Positions 29,331-38,660 of a stretch of 64,000 nt of DNA are shown in pieces. The DNA is taken from NCBI GenBank assembly GCA_965219175.1, contig CBDCNI010000001.1, positions 1,674,001 through 1,738,000 of the forward strand, written 5' to 3'. The position numbers and the translations under genes are program-made. The stretch is from JBBPZK01 sp965219175 (GTDB lineage Bacteria > Actinomycetota > Rubrobacteria > Rubrobacterales > Rubrobacteraceae). The notes under the pieces were generated by a model. The model searched no databases and was not told where the DNA came from. It saw nothing but the letters and a program-made list of their open reading frames with translations. Within the stretch, counting starts at the first letter, position 1. Every line of letters starts with the position of its first letter.

Positions 29331-32294
29331 TTGTGTAGAGTGGAGTCAAGCAGTTTGGTAGATACTCCGGAGAGCGGAGGCCCAGGAGTCGAAGGTCTAA
29401 GGAAAGAGGAGCTGCTCGGCTCTCTGGTCCGTCACGCCTCGGATATGGTTATGCTGCTCGACGCTGACGGGCGCTTTCTCTACGTTAGCCCCGCCAGTAA
29501 ACGGTGGCTCGGGTACTCTGCGGGAGAGTTGTTGGGTAGGATCTGTTTCGAGTACGTTCACCCCGACGACCGTAAGCTGGCTATCGCCTCGTTCTCCAAT
29601 TTGCTGGTGAAGATGGAACTCGAAGAGCCCATGGATCTCAGGTTGCGTCACGAGGATGGCTCCTGGCGTGGTTTCGAGTTAATGGGCCGGAGCCTGGTCG
29701 AGGAGCCGGCGGTAGGTGGAGTCGTGATCAACGCGCGTGACGTAACCGCGCGCCGAAGGGTAGAAGAGAAGCTTAGGGAGACTGAGAAGCGCTACCGTTC
29801 ACTGGTCGAAAATATCCCGGCGGTCATCTACCTGGACAGCGTCGGCGGATCCGGCGTCGAAACCTATATGAGTCCCGACGTAGAGCAGATGCTCGGTTAC
29901 AAGGCGGAGGACTTTGTCTCGACTCCCGGCTTCTGGCACGATTTGTTGCACCCCGAAGATAAGGAATGGATGCTGGCGGAGAACGAGCGAGCCTGCCGCA
30001 CCGGAGAATCGCTCAAGTGCGAATATCGCATGATCCACAGGGATGGGAGTACGGTGTGGGTCTGGAACGAAGCCGTTTTGATCTGTGATGAGAAGGGCAA
30101 GCCCCTCTATTGGCAGGGCATCCTCATAGACTTCACCAGTCGTAAGGAAACCGAGGGGAAGCTTAAAGAGCGCGAAGCGCTCTACCGCACGCTGGTAGAG
30201 CAGATCCAGGCGGTCACCTATGTAGACCGGGCGGATGGCGTCTACCCGGACCTGGCCCTCTACACGAGCCCGCAGATTGAAACAATGACGGGTTACACGG
30301 TAGAAGAGTGGAGCGTACCCGAGAAGGACGTGTGGGAGGAGAGCCTCCACCAAGAAGACAGGGAGCGGGTGCTCGCCGCAGACGGTCAGTCCAGGGCTAC
30401 GGGTGAACCTTTCTGCGAAGACTACCGGATGCTCACCCGTGACGGACGGACGATCTGGGTGCGGGACGAGGCGGTGTTGCTCCGGGACGATTCGGGAAGA
30501 CCCTGGTTGTGGCAGGGCGTGCTGCTTGATATCACGGAGATGAAACATACCGAAGAGGCGCTCAGGGAGAGCGAGGAACGGTTCCGCGGTGCGTTTGAGG
30601 ATGCCGCCACGGGTATCGCCCTAATCGACCTTAGCAATTACTACCTACGGGCCAACCCGGCCTTGTGCGATCTGCTGGGTTACAGAGAGGACGAACTGCT
30701 GGAGAAGACGTCGTTTGAGGTTACGCATCCCGAAGACCGCGAAGTCAGCCGGGGGCGCACGAGGCGTATGCTCGAAGCGGGCGACGCGGGCAAGATGCGT
30801 CTCGAAAAGCGCTACCTGCGTAAGGATGGGTCCGTGGTGTGGGCCGTCTCGGATGTCTCGCTCGTCCGGGATGCGGAGGGCAAGCCCAGTCACTTTATCT
30901 CCCAATACCAGGACATCACCGAGCGCAAGCGTTTGGAAGAGAGCCTGGAGCGCAGGGCTTTCCACGATCCGTTGACGGACCTGCCGAACCGCCCCCTGCT
31001 CATGAACCGCCTCGGACGCGCGCTGGCCCGTATCGAACGTCACGGGGGAAGAGTCGCCGTGCTTTTCCTGGACCTCGATGACTTCAAGGTCGTCAATGAC
31101 TCTTTGGGCCACGAGGTAGGAGACAGGATGCTGGTCATGGTTGCTGAGAGGCTTTCCAGTTGCCTGAGGCCGGAAGATACGCTCTCGCGTCTCGGAGGGG
31201 ACGAGTTTGTGGTCCTACTAGAGGACGACGCTAGCGTGGAAGAGGCGACCGGGGTGGCGGATCGTATCCTGGATGCCTTGAAAACTCCCTTTGATCTGCA
31301 AGGAAGAGATCGGTTCGTCGGCGCCAGCATCGGTGTTACTTTAAGTGGAGTACCCCAGAACAGCAGACCCGGAAACCTTTTGAAAGAGGCGGACATGGCG
31401 ATGTATCGGGCAAAAGAGAGGGGTAAATCCGGTTACGCTCTTTTCGAGAGCAGTATGGAGCAGCAGGTCACTGAGCGTCTTGAGCTGGAAGGAGGGCTTC
31501 GCCAGGCTATAGAGCGAGGCGGCGAGGAATTCTCGTTACGATATCAGCCCATAGTACGCTTACAAACAGGAGATGTCGCCGGCTTAGAAGCTTTGTTGAG
31601 GTGGAACAGCCCGTATATGGGCGCGGTAGAACCGGAGCGTTTCATCCCCGTCGCGGAAAAGAGTGGCCTGATCGAACCCCTCGGACGCTGGGTGATAAGC
31701 AAAGCCTTCCACCAGGCGAGAGCGTGGCGCGAACTACACTCTGACGCGGCTCCTCCCGTGATGTGTGTCAACCTCTCAGCGAGACAGTTTCGCAACCCAA
31801 GTCTGCTGGAGGAGATACGGGCGCAGGTAGCGGAGAGCTGCATCGAACCGGAGATTCTGGGTCTCGAAATTACCGAGAGCACGGTGATGGACGAAATTTC
31901 ATCGACTACCGCGACCCTAGAGAGCTTGAAAGAGCTGGGGATAAAGCTCGCCGTGGACGATTTTGGGACCGGCTACTCTTCGCTGGCGAGCCTGACGCGC
32001 TTCCCGGTCGACTCCCTCAAGATCGACCGCTCGTTTATTGCTGGGCTTGCGGAGGACAGCAACGATGCGGAGATCGTGATATCCGGGATCATCAGCCTCG
32101 CGCACGGGCTCGGCTTGGAAGTGGTCGCCGAAGGAGTCGAGACAGAAGAACAACTAGCCGTTCTGAGAAAATACGGGTGTGAACTGGCCCAGGGCAACTT
32201 CTTCTGGGAGCCTCTGACCGATAAAGCCGCGTCTGAGTTGCTGGCGTCTCGCATCGACGCGAGTGTCTCTGCGGAAGACCTCACGCAGCAGTAG
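29331..32294 (+). CDS. Multi-PAS GGDEF-EAL protein (c-di-GMP turnover)
   Basis: A 987-aa soluble sensor. There are four PAS/PAC units: about 25-145, 150-275, 280-410 and 415-540, each ending in a PAC-like RDVTARR or DITERKR segment. A GGDEF domain follows with GGDEF at 622-626, intact for cyclase activity, though no RxxD inhibitory site is evident. The EAL domain has EAL at 753-755 (LEALLRWNSP), NLSARQF, LEITESTVM and VDDFGTGYSSL, so it too keeps the catalytic residues. No transmembrane helix is visible. TTG 29331 gives the longest frame, but GTG 29340 is also possible. Confidence 0.93.
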   Translation: MCRVESSSLVDTPESGGPGVEGLRKEELLGSLVRHASDMVMLLDADGRFLYVSPASKRWLGYSAGELLGRICFEYVHPDDRKLAIASFSNLLVKMELEEPMDLRLRHEDGSWRGFELMGRSLVEEPAVGGVVINARDVTARRRVEEKLRETEKRYRSLVENIPAVIYLDSVGGSGVETYMSPDVEQMLGYKAEDFVSTPGFWHDLLHPEDKEWMLAENERACRTGESLKCEYRMIHRDGSTVWVWNEAVLICDEKGKPLYWQGILIDFTSRKETEGKLKEREALYRTLVEQIQAVTYVDRADGVYPDLALYTSPQIETMTGYTVEEWSVPEKDVWEESLHQEDRERVLAADGQSRATGEPFCEDYRMLTRDGRTIWVRDEAVLLRDDSGRPWLWQGVLLDITEMKHTEEALRESEERFRGAFEDAATGIALIDLSNYYLRANPALCDLLGYREDELLEKTSFEVTHPEDREVSRGRTRRMLEAGDAGKMRLEKRYLRKDGSVVWAVSDVSLVRDAEGKPSHFISQYQDITERKRLEESLERRAFHDPLTDLPNRPLLMNRLGRALARIERHGGRVAVLFLDLDDFKVVNDSLGHEVGDRMLVMVAERLSSCLRPEDTLSRLGGDEFVVLLEDDASVEEATGVADRILDALKTPFDLQGRDRFVGASIGVTLSGVPQNSRPGNLLKEADMAMYRAKERGKSGYALFESSMEQQVTERLELEGGLRQAIERGGEEFSLRYQPIVRLQTGDVAGLEALLRWNSPYMGAVEPERFIPVAEKSGLIEPLGRWVISKAFHQARAWRELHSDAAPPVMCVNLSARQFRNPSLLEEIRAQVAESCIEPEILGLEITESTVMDEISSTTATLESLKELGIKLAVDDFGTGYSSLASLTRFPVDSLKIDRSFIAGLAEDSNDAEIVISGIISLAHGLGLEVVAEGVETEEQLAVLRKYGCELAQGNFFWEPLTDKAASELLASRIDASVSAEDLTQQ

Positions 32295-32335
32295 CGGGAT
32301 CCCGTCAGAGTATTGGTCGTTGGCGGGTGAGCGCA

Positions 32336-32341
32336 TAGAAT
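32336..32341 (+). promoter_or_regulatory. Predicted -10 of the DUF2905 gene (leaderless)
   Basis: TAGAAT ends 6 nt before ATG 32348. The intervening AGGGAG touches the ATG and is too close to act as an SD. Confidence 0.45.
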
Positions 32342-32347
32342 AGGGAG

Positions 32348-32566
32348 ATGGGTTTAGAGAGCGTAGGAAAGTTTCTGATCGGCGGGGCGCTGGTGTTGCT
32401 CGTGCTCGGCGGGCTGCTTTTCCTGCTCGGGCGCTTCGGGTTGGACCGTCTGCCGGGAGACCTCGTGCTGCGGCGCGGCGGCCTCACGGTGTATTTCCCG
32501 ATAGGGGTAATGGTCCTGCTCTCTGTCGTCGGGACCATCGTACTCAACGTGATCTTCCGTCGCTAG
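32348..32566 (+). CDS. DUF2905 small membrane protein
   Basis: 72 aa with two hydrophobic helices (FLIGGALVLLVLGGLLFLLG and FPIGVMVLLSVVGTIVLNVIF, in part) joined by the family loop LDRLPGDLVLRRGGLTVYFP. Members are widespread, often beside ruvB or queA, and have no known function. Here queA starts 6 nt after the stop, so they are co-transcribed. Confidence 0.88.
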   Translation: MGLESVGKFLIGGALVLLVLGGLLFLLGRFGLDRLPGDLVLRRGGLTVYFPIGVMVLLSVVGTIVLNVIFRR

Positions 32567-32572
32567 CAGACC

Positions 32573-33571
32573 TTGCTCACCTCCGAACTAGACTACGCGC
32601 TGCCCGAAAGCCTGATCGCGCAACACCCGGCCGACCCGCGCGACTCCTCACGCCTCATGATAGTGGACGTAAAGAAGGAAACCATCTCCCACCACACCTT
32701 CCGCGACCTGCCAAACTTCCTGCAACCCGGAGACGCCCTCGTCCTAAACGAGACGAAGGTCTTGCCCGCCCGGCTCATCGCCCGGAAAGACAGCGGCGGC
32801 GAGGTCGAGCTGCTCTTCTTGCGCGACACGGGCGACGGATGGGAGGTCCTGGCCCGGCCGAGCAAACGCCTGAAACCCGGCACGATACTCGTCGCGGGCG
32901 GCGACGAGGTAGAAGCCGTCAAAGACCTGGGGGGCGGACACTGGATCGTCCGGGCCGATGACGTAACCGGCATCCTCGAGAAGAGCGGACAGATGCCGCT
33001 CCCGCCGTACATCCAGCCTACGGAGGAGGCCGCGAGAGCATACCAGACAGTCTACGCCCGCAACCCCGGCTCTGCCGCCGCCCCGACCGCCGGTTTCCAC
33101 TTCACAGACGAGGTGCTGGAAGAGGTAGAGCGCGCGGGCGCCGACATCGCCAGGGTCACGCTGCACGTCGGGACCGGGACGTTTTCGCCCGTACGGGTCG
33201 AGAACCTGAAGGACCACGACATGCACGCCGAGCGTTACGCCGTACCCACTGAGACCGCCCGTACCGTCGAGGATGCAGGGCGGGTAGTCGCCGTCGGGAC
33301 GACAGTGGCCCGGACCCTGGAGAGCTTCGCCGCGACCGGCGAGCCGGAGGGAGAATCGAGGTTGTTCGTTTACCCTGGATACAGTTGGCGGGCTGTGGAT
33401 ACGCTGCTGACCAACTTCCATTTGCCACGGTCTACGCTGTTGGCGCTCGTGATGAGCTTCGGCGGCGTGGACCTCGTGCGCGAGGCTTACCGGGTCGCCG
33501 TCGAGGAGCGTTACAGGTTCTATTCGTTCGGGGACGCGATGCTGCTCGTCGGTGGCGGGAGGTCCCAGTAG
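32573..33571 (+). CDS. queA: S-adenosylmethionine:tRNA ribosyltransferase-isomerase
   Basis: QueA transfers the ribosyl moiety of SAM to preQ1 in tRNA, forming epoxyqueuosine. Landmarks are LDYALPESLIAQHPADPRDSSRLM, LNETKVLPARL, the PLPPYI segment, AAPTAGFHFTDE and TNFHLPRSTLLALVMSF. The 332-aa length is standard. The start is TTG 32573 (MLTSELDYALP). Its TAG stop overlaps the point where tgt should begin. Confidence 0.96.
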   Translation: MLTSELDYALPESLIAQHPADPRDSSRLMIVDVKKETISHHTFRDLPNFLQPGDALVLNETKVLPARLIARKDSGGEVELLFLRDTGDGWEVLARPSKRLKPGTILVAGGDEVEAVKDLGGGHWIVRADDVTGILEKSGQMPLPPYIQPTEEAARAYQTVYARNPGSAAAPTAGFHFTDEVLEEVERAGADIARVTLHVGTGTFSPVRVENLKDHDMHAERYAVPTETARTVEDAGRVVAVGTTVARTLESFAATGEPEGESRLFVYPGYSWRAVDTLLTNFHLPRSTLLALVMSFGGVDLVREAYRVAVEERYRFYSFGDAMLLVGGGRSQ

Positions 33572-34710
33572 CCGCGCCGGTCACCATAGAGATCGCCGCG
33601 CGCGACGGAGAGGCGCGGGCCGGAGTTTTGCGCACGCCTCACGGCGCGGTCGAGACGCCGACGTTCATGCCTGTCGGAACCAGGGGGACGGTAAAAGGGC
33701 TCACGCCGGGAGACCTGCGGGCGGCTGGTGCGGGCGTGGTGCTCGGGAACACTTACCATTTGTATCTGCGACCGGGTTCGTCCTTGATCCAAGAAGCCGG
33801 GGGACTCCACGCCTTCACCGGATGGGACGGGCCGATGCTGACCGACTCCGGCGGTTACCAGGTCTTCTCGCTCTCCAAGACCCGTAGTATCTCCGAGGAT
33901 GGCGTGCGGTTCGCCTCCGTATACGACGGTTCGGAGCACGTTTTTACGCCGGAGCTTACGACGCGGGTCCAGGAGGAACTCGGGGCCGATATCGCGATGG
34001 TGCTGGATGAGTGTCCACCGGCGGATGCGGGCCGCGAGTATCAGGCGGATTCATTGAGACGGACGGCTCGTTGGGCGGAGCGGTGCAAGGAGGCGCACAG
34101 GCGTGGGGATCAGGCGCTTTTTGGGATCGTGCAGGGTGGGCTCTATCCCGACTTGCGGCGGGAGAGTCTCGCCAGGACGGTCGAGGCCGGCTTCGACGGT
34201 TACGCGGTTGGGGGACTTTCGGTTGGTGAGTCGCGGGAGGAGATGCTTGAGATGCTCGCTTTGACCGCGCCCGAGCTTCCGACGGAGAAGCCTCGATACT
34301 TCATGGGGATCGGGGACCCGGTCGGCATCTTGCAGGTCATCGGCCTCGGGGTTGATATGTTCGACTGCGTTCTCCCGACTCGGCTCGCCCGCCACGGCGC
34401 GGCGCTCACCGCCGGCGGGAGGATCAACCTCAAAAATGCCCGCTACCGGCGTGACTTCGGGTCACTGGATACTGAATGCTCCTGCGAAACCTGTACGGAC
34501 TATAGTCGAGCATATTTGGCGCATCTTACGCGGGAGAACGAGTTGCTCGGGCATCGGTTGATTTCGTTGCACAACGTTCACTTTATGGGAGATCTCTGCC
34601 GGCGGGCGCGGGAGGAGATAAGGAGAGGGAGTTACGAAGAGTGGTCGCGGGCTTGGATCCAGCGCTACACCAAACCTGGGGAGAAGGCCGACCTTACGGA
34701 GAGCAAATGA
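33568..34710 (+). CDS. tgt: tRNA-guanine transglycosylase, start codon non-canonical
   Basis: The enzyme exchanges G34 for preQ1. The TIM-barrel core shows TPTFMPVGTRGTVKGLTP, NTYHLYLRPG, the nucleophile Asp in MLTDSGGYQVFSL, the zinc site CSCETC...H near the end, and GGLSVGE. The fold needs the segment VTIEIAARDG, yet no ATG, GTG or TTG lies between a TTG at 33385 (inside queA, adding about 60 atypical Arg-rich residues) and TTG 33627 (too late). GGGAGGT at 33557-33563 is 4 nt before GTA 33568, which overlaps the queA TAG as GTAG. I place the start there; it would give a normal 380-aa protein. If only standard codons are allowed the annotated start is 33385. Confidence 0.85.
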   Translation, partial: VAAPVTIEIAARDGEARAGVLRTPHGAVETPTFMPVGTRGTVKGLTPGDLRAAGAGVVLGNTYHLYLRPGSSLIQEAGGLHAFTGWDGPMLTDSGGYQVFSLSKTRSISEDGVRFASVYDGSEHVFTPELTTRVQEELGADIAMVLDECPPADAGREYQADSLRRTARWAERCKEAHRRGDQALFGIVQGGLYPDLRRESLARTVEAGFDGYAVGGLSVGESREEMLEMLALTAPELPTEKPRYFMGIGDPVGILQVIGLGVDMFDCVLPTRLARHGAALTAGGRINLKNARYRRDFGSLDTECSCETCTDYSRAYLAHLTRENELLGHRLISLHNVHFMGDLCRRAREEIRRGSYEEWSRAWIQRYTKPGEKADLTESK

Positions 34711-34713
34711 TAA

Positions 34714-36228
34714 GTGTTAGAATCAGTCCCCGATCTTATGGGTAGTCAGAGAAACAACTTTATCGTTCTTGGTCTCGTCGCCGTCCTTATCGTGGCGGCG
34801 GCTTACCTGATCTTCATTCGCCAACCCGTCAGCCAGGCGACCCAACTCGGCCTGGACTTGAAGGGCGGCATCAGCGTGCAGCTAAAAGGTTCGCACGACA
34901 ACGGGAAGCCGGTCACGCGCCAGGAGATGCAGACGGCGGTTCAGGTCATCCAGCAGAGGGTCAACGCCCTCGGCGTCTCCGAACCCGAGATACAGCAGCA
35001 GGGTACGGACGAGGTGATCGTCAACATCCCCGGCTTAACCAACCGCCAACAGGCGGTAAACACCATCGGAAAGACAGCCCAACTAGGTTTCTACGAAGTG
35101 CTCGCCTCCGAACCACAACTCGGAGGGCAGCCCGTTGTAGTTCCCAAAGACCAGGTGCAGAAGGCAGAGAAGCAGATCAAGCAGACCTTAAAGAAAGACC
35201 CGGCTTACAAGAAGGGCAAGACCAAGATACTCTTTGAGGAGACCCCAGTCCAACAGGGTAGCGGCGTAAGCGTGACCGGGTATGTCTTCCACAGCCAGCC
35301 GGAATTAACCGGCGCAATACTCAAAAGCGCGAACCTGAACCGTGATAACCAAGGCAATCTTGAGGTCGATATGAACCTCACCAACGCCGGGGCCAGTAAG
35401 TTCGGAGACTTCTCTGAGAAGATCGTTAGCGATGCCCTCTCTAGCGGCGTCACCGGCCGGTTAGCAGTAGTTCTGGATCAGGGTGTGGTAAGCGCGCCGA
35501 CGGTGGAGCAGCGTCTGGACCAGGGTACGGTCGCCATCCAGAACCAGGCGGCGGGAGGCTTGCCGGAGGCAGAGGCGCAGCAGTTGCAGGTCGTCCTTAG
35601 TACCGGCGCTCTGCCGGTGAATATGAGTGTTCAGACCGTGCAGCAGATCGGGCCGACTCTCGGGGCCGACTCGCTCAATAGCGGGCTTTTGGCGGCGCTT
35701 CTCGGGTTCGGGCTGGTGCTCGTGTTCTTGCTCGTGGTCTACCGGGCGCTCGGGGTGGTCGCGGACATCGCGCTCATTATCTACGCTTTCCTGCTCTGGG
35801 GGATAATAGTGGCGATCCCGATAACCATGACGCTACCGGGGATCGCGGGGATCGTACTTTCCATCGGGGTTGCGGCTGACGCAAATATCGTGATCTTCGA
35901 GCGGATCAAGGAAGAAGTCCGGCGCGGCAAGACGCCCCGCTCTTCTATCCAGCTCGGCTACCAGAAGGGCTTCCGGGCGATCCTGGACGGCAACTTGACC
36001 ACCCTCATTACGGCCTTCATCCTCTTCGCCCTCTCAAGCGGCTCGGTTCGCGGGTTTGCCGTTTTGCTCTCGGTCGGCGTCGCGCTCTCGATGTTCACGG
36101 CCATCGTCGTGACCCGCGCTTTGCTCGGCGTGCTCTCGGGCCAGGGCTTCCATCTCTCCTCCGGGATGATGGGCGTCCCGAAGAAGGAAGTCGGCAGTAG
36201 CGACAAGCAGCCCGCGGGGGTCCGCTAG
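34714..36228 (+). CDS. secD: Protein translocase subunit SecD
   Basis: An RND-type accessory protein that drives late steps of Sec export with proton motive force. It has an N-terminal helix (NFIVLGLVAVLIVAAAYLIF), the family motif LGLDLKGGISVQL, the large periplasmic P1 region and five C-terminal helices with GIVLSIGVAADANIVIFERIKEE. The 504-aa length is normal. GTG 34714 has GGAGAG about 10 nt upstream; ATG 34738 is an alternative. secF starts 4 nt after the stop. Confidence 0.95.
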   Translation: MLESVPDLMGSQRNNFIVLGLVAVLIVAAAYLIFIRQPVSQATQLGLDLKGGISVQLKGSHDNGKPVTRQEMQTAVQVIQQRVNALGVSEPEIQQQGTDEVIVNIPGLTNRQQAVNTIGKTAQLGFYEVLASEPQLGGQPVVVPKDQVQKAEKQIKQTLKKDPAYKKGKTKILFEETPVQQGSGVSVTGYVFHSQPELTGAILKSANLNRDNQGNLEVDMNLTNAGASKFGDFSEKIVSDALSSGVTGRLAVVLDQGVVSAPTVEQRLDQGTVAIQNQAAGGLPEAEAQQLQVVLSTGALPVNMSVQTVQQIGPTLGADSLNSGLLAALLGFGLVLVFLLVVYRALGVVADIALIIYAFLLWGIIVAIPITMTLPGIAGIVLSIGVAADANIVIFERIKEEVRRGKTPRSSIQLGYQKGFRAILDGNLTTLITAFILFALSSGSVRGFAVLLSVGVALSMFTAIVVTRALLGVLSGQGFHLSSGMMGVPKKEVGSSDKQPAGVR

Positions 36229-36232
36229 CGCG

Positions 36233-37120
36233 ATGTTCGAGAAGGTTGATTTCGTCGGCAGGTGGAAAGTGTGGTTCGCGGTATCGGGGGCTCTGCTCCT
36301 GATCGGGCTGGGCGCTATCGCCCTCGGGAACCTCAACTTCGGGATAGACTTTCAGGGCGGCGCGAAGTTCACGGTTGCGAACCCCGAGAAACAGTTGAGT
36401 ACGGGCGAGGTGAAGGACAGCCTGCCGCAAGACGTGCGCGCGGGCGCCGTCGTCCAGACGGTCGGCAGCGGCGGCTACGAGGTCCGTACGCCGGTCTTGA
36501 ACGACAACCAGACGCAGCAGGTGAACGACTCGCTCGCCAAGAATCTCGGGGGAGAAGTGAGCGTGAACACCGTGGACCCGACTTTCGGAGGACAGGTCAG
36601 GAACCAGGCTTTGCAGGCGGTGGTGGCAGCCCTGGTTATCATCGTCGCGTTTATAAGCATCCGGTTCGAGTTGGCGTTCGCGCTGGCGGCGATGGCGGCG
36701 CTGGTCCACGACATTCTGATGACGGTAGGTTTCTACGCGATAGTCGGGCGCGAGGTTAGCCTGGTGACGGTTGTCGCGGTGCTGACCGTGCTCGGTTACT
36801 CGCTCTACGATACGATCATTATCTTCGACCGTATCCGGGAGAACACGCCGAGCGTCGGGTACAACCGTCGCAGGTTCGACTCGATGGTGAATAGTTCGAT
36901 CCGGCAGGTGATACGGCGTTCTATCTACACTTCCGTCTCGACCCTCATCCCGATAACCGCCCTGCTCATCTTCGGCCAGTCGACCCTGAGCGACTTCGCG
37001 TTCGCCCTGCTCGTCGGCATCCTCGCCGGTACCTACAGCTCCATCTTCATCGCCTCGCCGACCCTCTCGCTCTACAAGGCGTGGCGCGCCGGAAGGCTCA
37101 AGCCCGCACCTTCCAACTAG
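36233..37120 (+). CDS. secF: Protein translocase subunit SecF
   Basis: The partner of SecD, with six helices and 295 aa. The start FVGRWKVWFAVSGALLLIGL and the motif NFGIDFQGGAKF are typical, as is TVLGYSLYDTIIIFDRIREN in helix 4. The residue pairs that carry protons in the RND family fall in these segments (family knowledge). It forms an operon with tgt and secD. Confidence 0.95.
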   Translation: MFEKVDFVGRWKVWFAVSGALLLIGLGAIALGNLNFGIDFQGGAKFTVANPEKQLSTGEVKDSLPQDVRAGAVVQTVGSGGYEVRTPVLNDNQTQQVNDSLAKNLGGEVSVNTVDPTFGGQVRNQALQAVVAALVIIVAFISIRFELAFALAAMAALVHDILMTVGFYAIVGREVSLVTVVAVLTVLGYSLYDTIIIFDRIRENTPSVGYNRRRFDSMVNSSIRQVIRRSIYTSVSTLIPITALLIFGQSTLSDFAFALLVGILAGTYSSIFIASPTLSLYKAWRAGRLKPAPSN

Positions 37121-37140
37121 AGATTCGCGGGGTTTTCCGC

Positions 37141-37605
37141 TTACTTCTCGAAAACCAGATGACGCAGGAAGAGGAAGCTCAGGATCGTTACGACGATGCT
37201 AGAGAGAATTTTCGAGAGGTCGCCAACCAGGATGGGCGCGAGCGAAGTGTTGGCGAACAAGAAATCCGAAGACAGCCAGATCACCGTTCCAGCTACCACG
37301 ATGCTCATAACCGCCTGCGCGGCGTACCTGGAAATTTGGCGCAGGTCGTGCCGGGCGCTCGCCCTGAAAGTCCAGAGCGTGTTCCAGAAATAGCTGAAGA
37401 CGTTCGCGAGCAGCAATGATACGGCATTGTAGAGAGCGATCCGGGTGGGGACCGTGGTGACGAAAAGTATTAGGAGTAAATTCAAAACCCCGTAGTCTAC
37501 GACCCCGGCCCCGAGGTTGACTACACAGAACTTGACGAACCCATCGAAAAAACCACGTTTGGAAGCTGGTTGTTGGCCTTCGATCAGTGACGGATCAGAA
37601 GACAC
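37141..37605 (-). CDS. GtrA-family membrane protein
   Basis: A 154-aa protein with four hydrophobic helices and the GtrA signature: FVKFCVVNLGAGVVDYGVLNLLL, NAVSLLLANVFSYFWNTLWTF and LSSIVVTILSFLFLRHLVF (each in part). GtrA proteins are thought to flip polyprenyl-linked sugars. It is convergent to secF with 20 nt between. The GTG start at 37605 gives MSSDPSLIEG. Confidence 0.85.
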   Translation of the reverse strand: MSSDPSLIEGQQPASKRGFFDGFVKFCVVNLGAGVVDYGVLNLLLILFVTTVPTRIALYNAVSLLLANVFSYFWNTLWTFRASARHDLRQISRYAAQAVMSIVVAGTVIWLSSDFLFANTSLAPILVGDLSKILSSIVVTILSFLFLRHLVFEK

Positions 37606-37791
37606 GCAATCTCTCTATCATCCAGCGATTCTCGGTCTCAGGGCGGTAGCAGAACATGTAGCCGCCATTATAGCCTCCGGTTCACGCCTGTAGCCAGCGG
37701 AATAGCGCAACGCCAATAATTTGCCGGAGGGATAAGAAATTCTGAGAGTATCGTTCTGAACAAACGGGTAGTATGGCTCCGGGCACGGTTC

Positions 37792-38070
37792 TCAGGAGTT
37801 GTTATCCGAGTCAGCGCCGGCGTCGGCATCCGGGTCGAGTCGGTTTTGACGCGCGTCCATTTGCTCCTTGTCTCTGCCTCTCGACTGGGTGGTTCCGGTG
37901 ACGACGAAAGCGTAGGAACCAACTAGCAGGAAAGCGAACAGGCCCATAGCGACGCCGAATTGTAGATACTCGGACGACTTGGTCAGCGTGAGATAGATGA
38001 GGACTCCGACCATCACCGTGGCTACCGAGCTGATGACTATTATCGTGTTCCGGAAGGATTTTTCGTTCAA
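37792..38070 (-). CDS. Small membrane protein with acidic tail
   Basis: 92 aa: two hydrophobic segments (IIVISSVATVMVGVLIYLTL and FGVAMGLFAFLLVGSYAFVV) and a hydrophilic C-terminus ending in an Asp/Ala run (DPDADAGADSDNNS). The TTG start at 38070 has GAGGGAG upstream. No family is recognised. Confidence 0.6.
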   Translation of the reverse strand: MNEKSFRNTIIVISSVATVMVGVLIYLTLTKSSEYLQFGVAMGLFAFLLVGSYAFVVTGTTQSRGRDKEQMDARQNRLDPDADAGADSDNNS

Positions 38071-38241
38071 CTTTACTCCCTCGCACCTCCCCGAAAGAGG
38101 CCTCGTATTTCTACCTATCCGGTATCATATTACAGTAGAGATCGGTTGAGAAAGAGTCGGCGGTGTGATCCGTATTGGCAAACGGAGGACAAGGTTCGGT
38201 ATCATGTAAGGCTTGTAGCGGCGTAGAGTTGGGAGGAGAGC

Positions 38242-38634
38242 ATGAGCGAGACGTTTCTCGAAAGGTTGGTCCTACTGCAGATCGGGGCCGCGGCCGCGAC
38301 GCGGGAGCGGATAGAGCAGATGGTCGAAGGGCTGGTCCAGCAGGGCCGGTTGCAGCGTGAAGAGGGCCGGGAACTGGTCAACGACGTGATGAGTCGGGCT
38401 AAGGAGCGCTCGGGCAGCGCCCGTTCTCTGCTGGACGCTTCGGTACAGCAAGGCTTGCGCGGAGCCGGGGTGCCGAGTCGCGAGGACTACGAGGACTTGA
38501 TGTTCCGGGTCGAGCAGCTAGAGCACCGCGTCCGTCTGATAGAGGACATGCCCGCTGAAACGCCCCCGGTCGTAGGAGAGCCGCTTCCACCGGAGCCGCC
38601 TACTGATGAAACCGAAACGTCTCCGGGACTGTAG
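38242..38634 (+). CDS. Phasin-like coiled-coil protein
   Basis: A 130-aa helical protein: FLERLVLLQIGAAAATRERIEQMVEGLVQQGRL and EEGRELVNDVMSRAKE resemble PhaF/phasin-type proteins that coat polyhydroxyalkanoate granules. A second coiled coil (FRVEQLEHRVRLIE) and a Pro/Glu-rich tail follow. No PHA synthase is in the window, so granule binding is only inferred. It lies 26 nt upstream of the UbiB-like gene, as phasin-like genes do in several actinobacteria. Confidence 0.65.
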   Translation: MSETFLERLVLLQIGAAAATRERIEQMVEGLVQQGRLQREEGRELVNDVMSRAKERSGSARSLLDASVQQGLRGAGVPSREDYEDLMFRVEQLEHRVRLIEDMPAETPPVVGEPLPPEPPTDETETSPGL

Positions 38635-38660
38635 ACGAGCTTCCGGGTAGGGCGAAGCTC

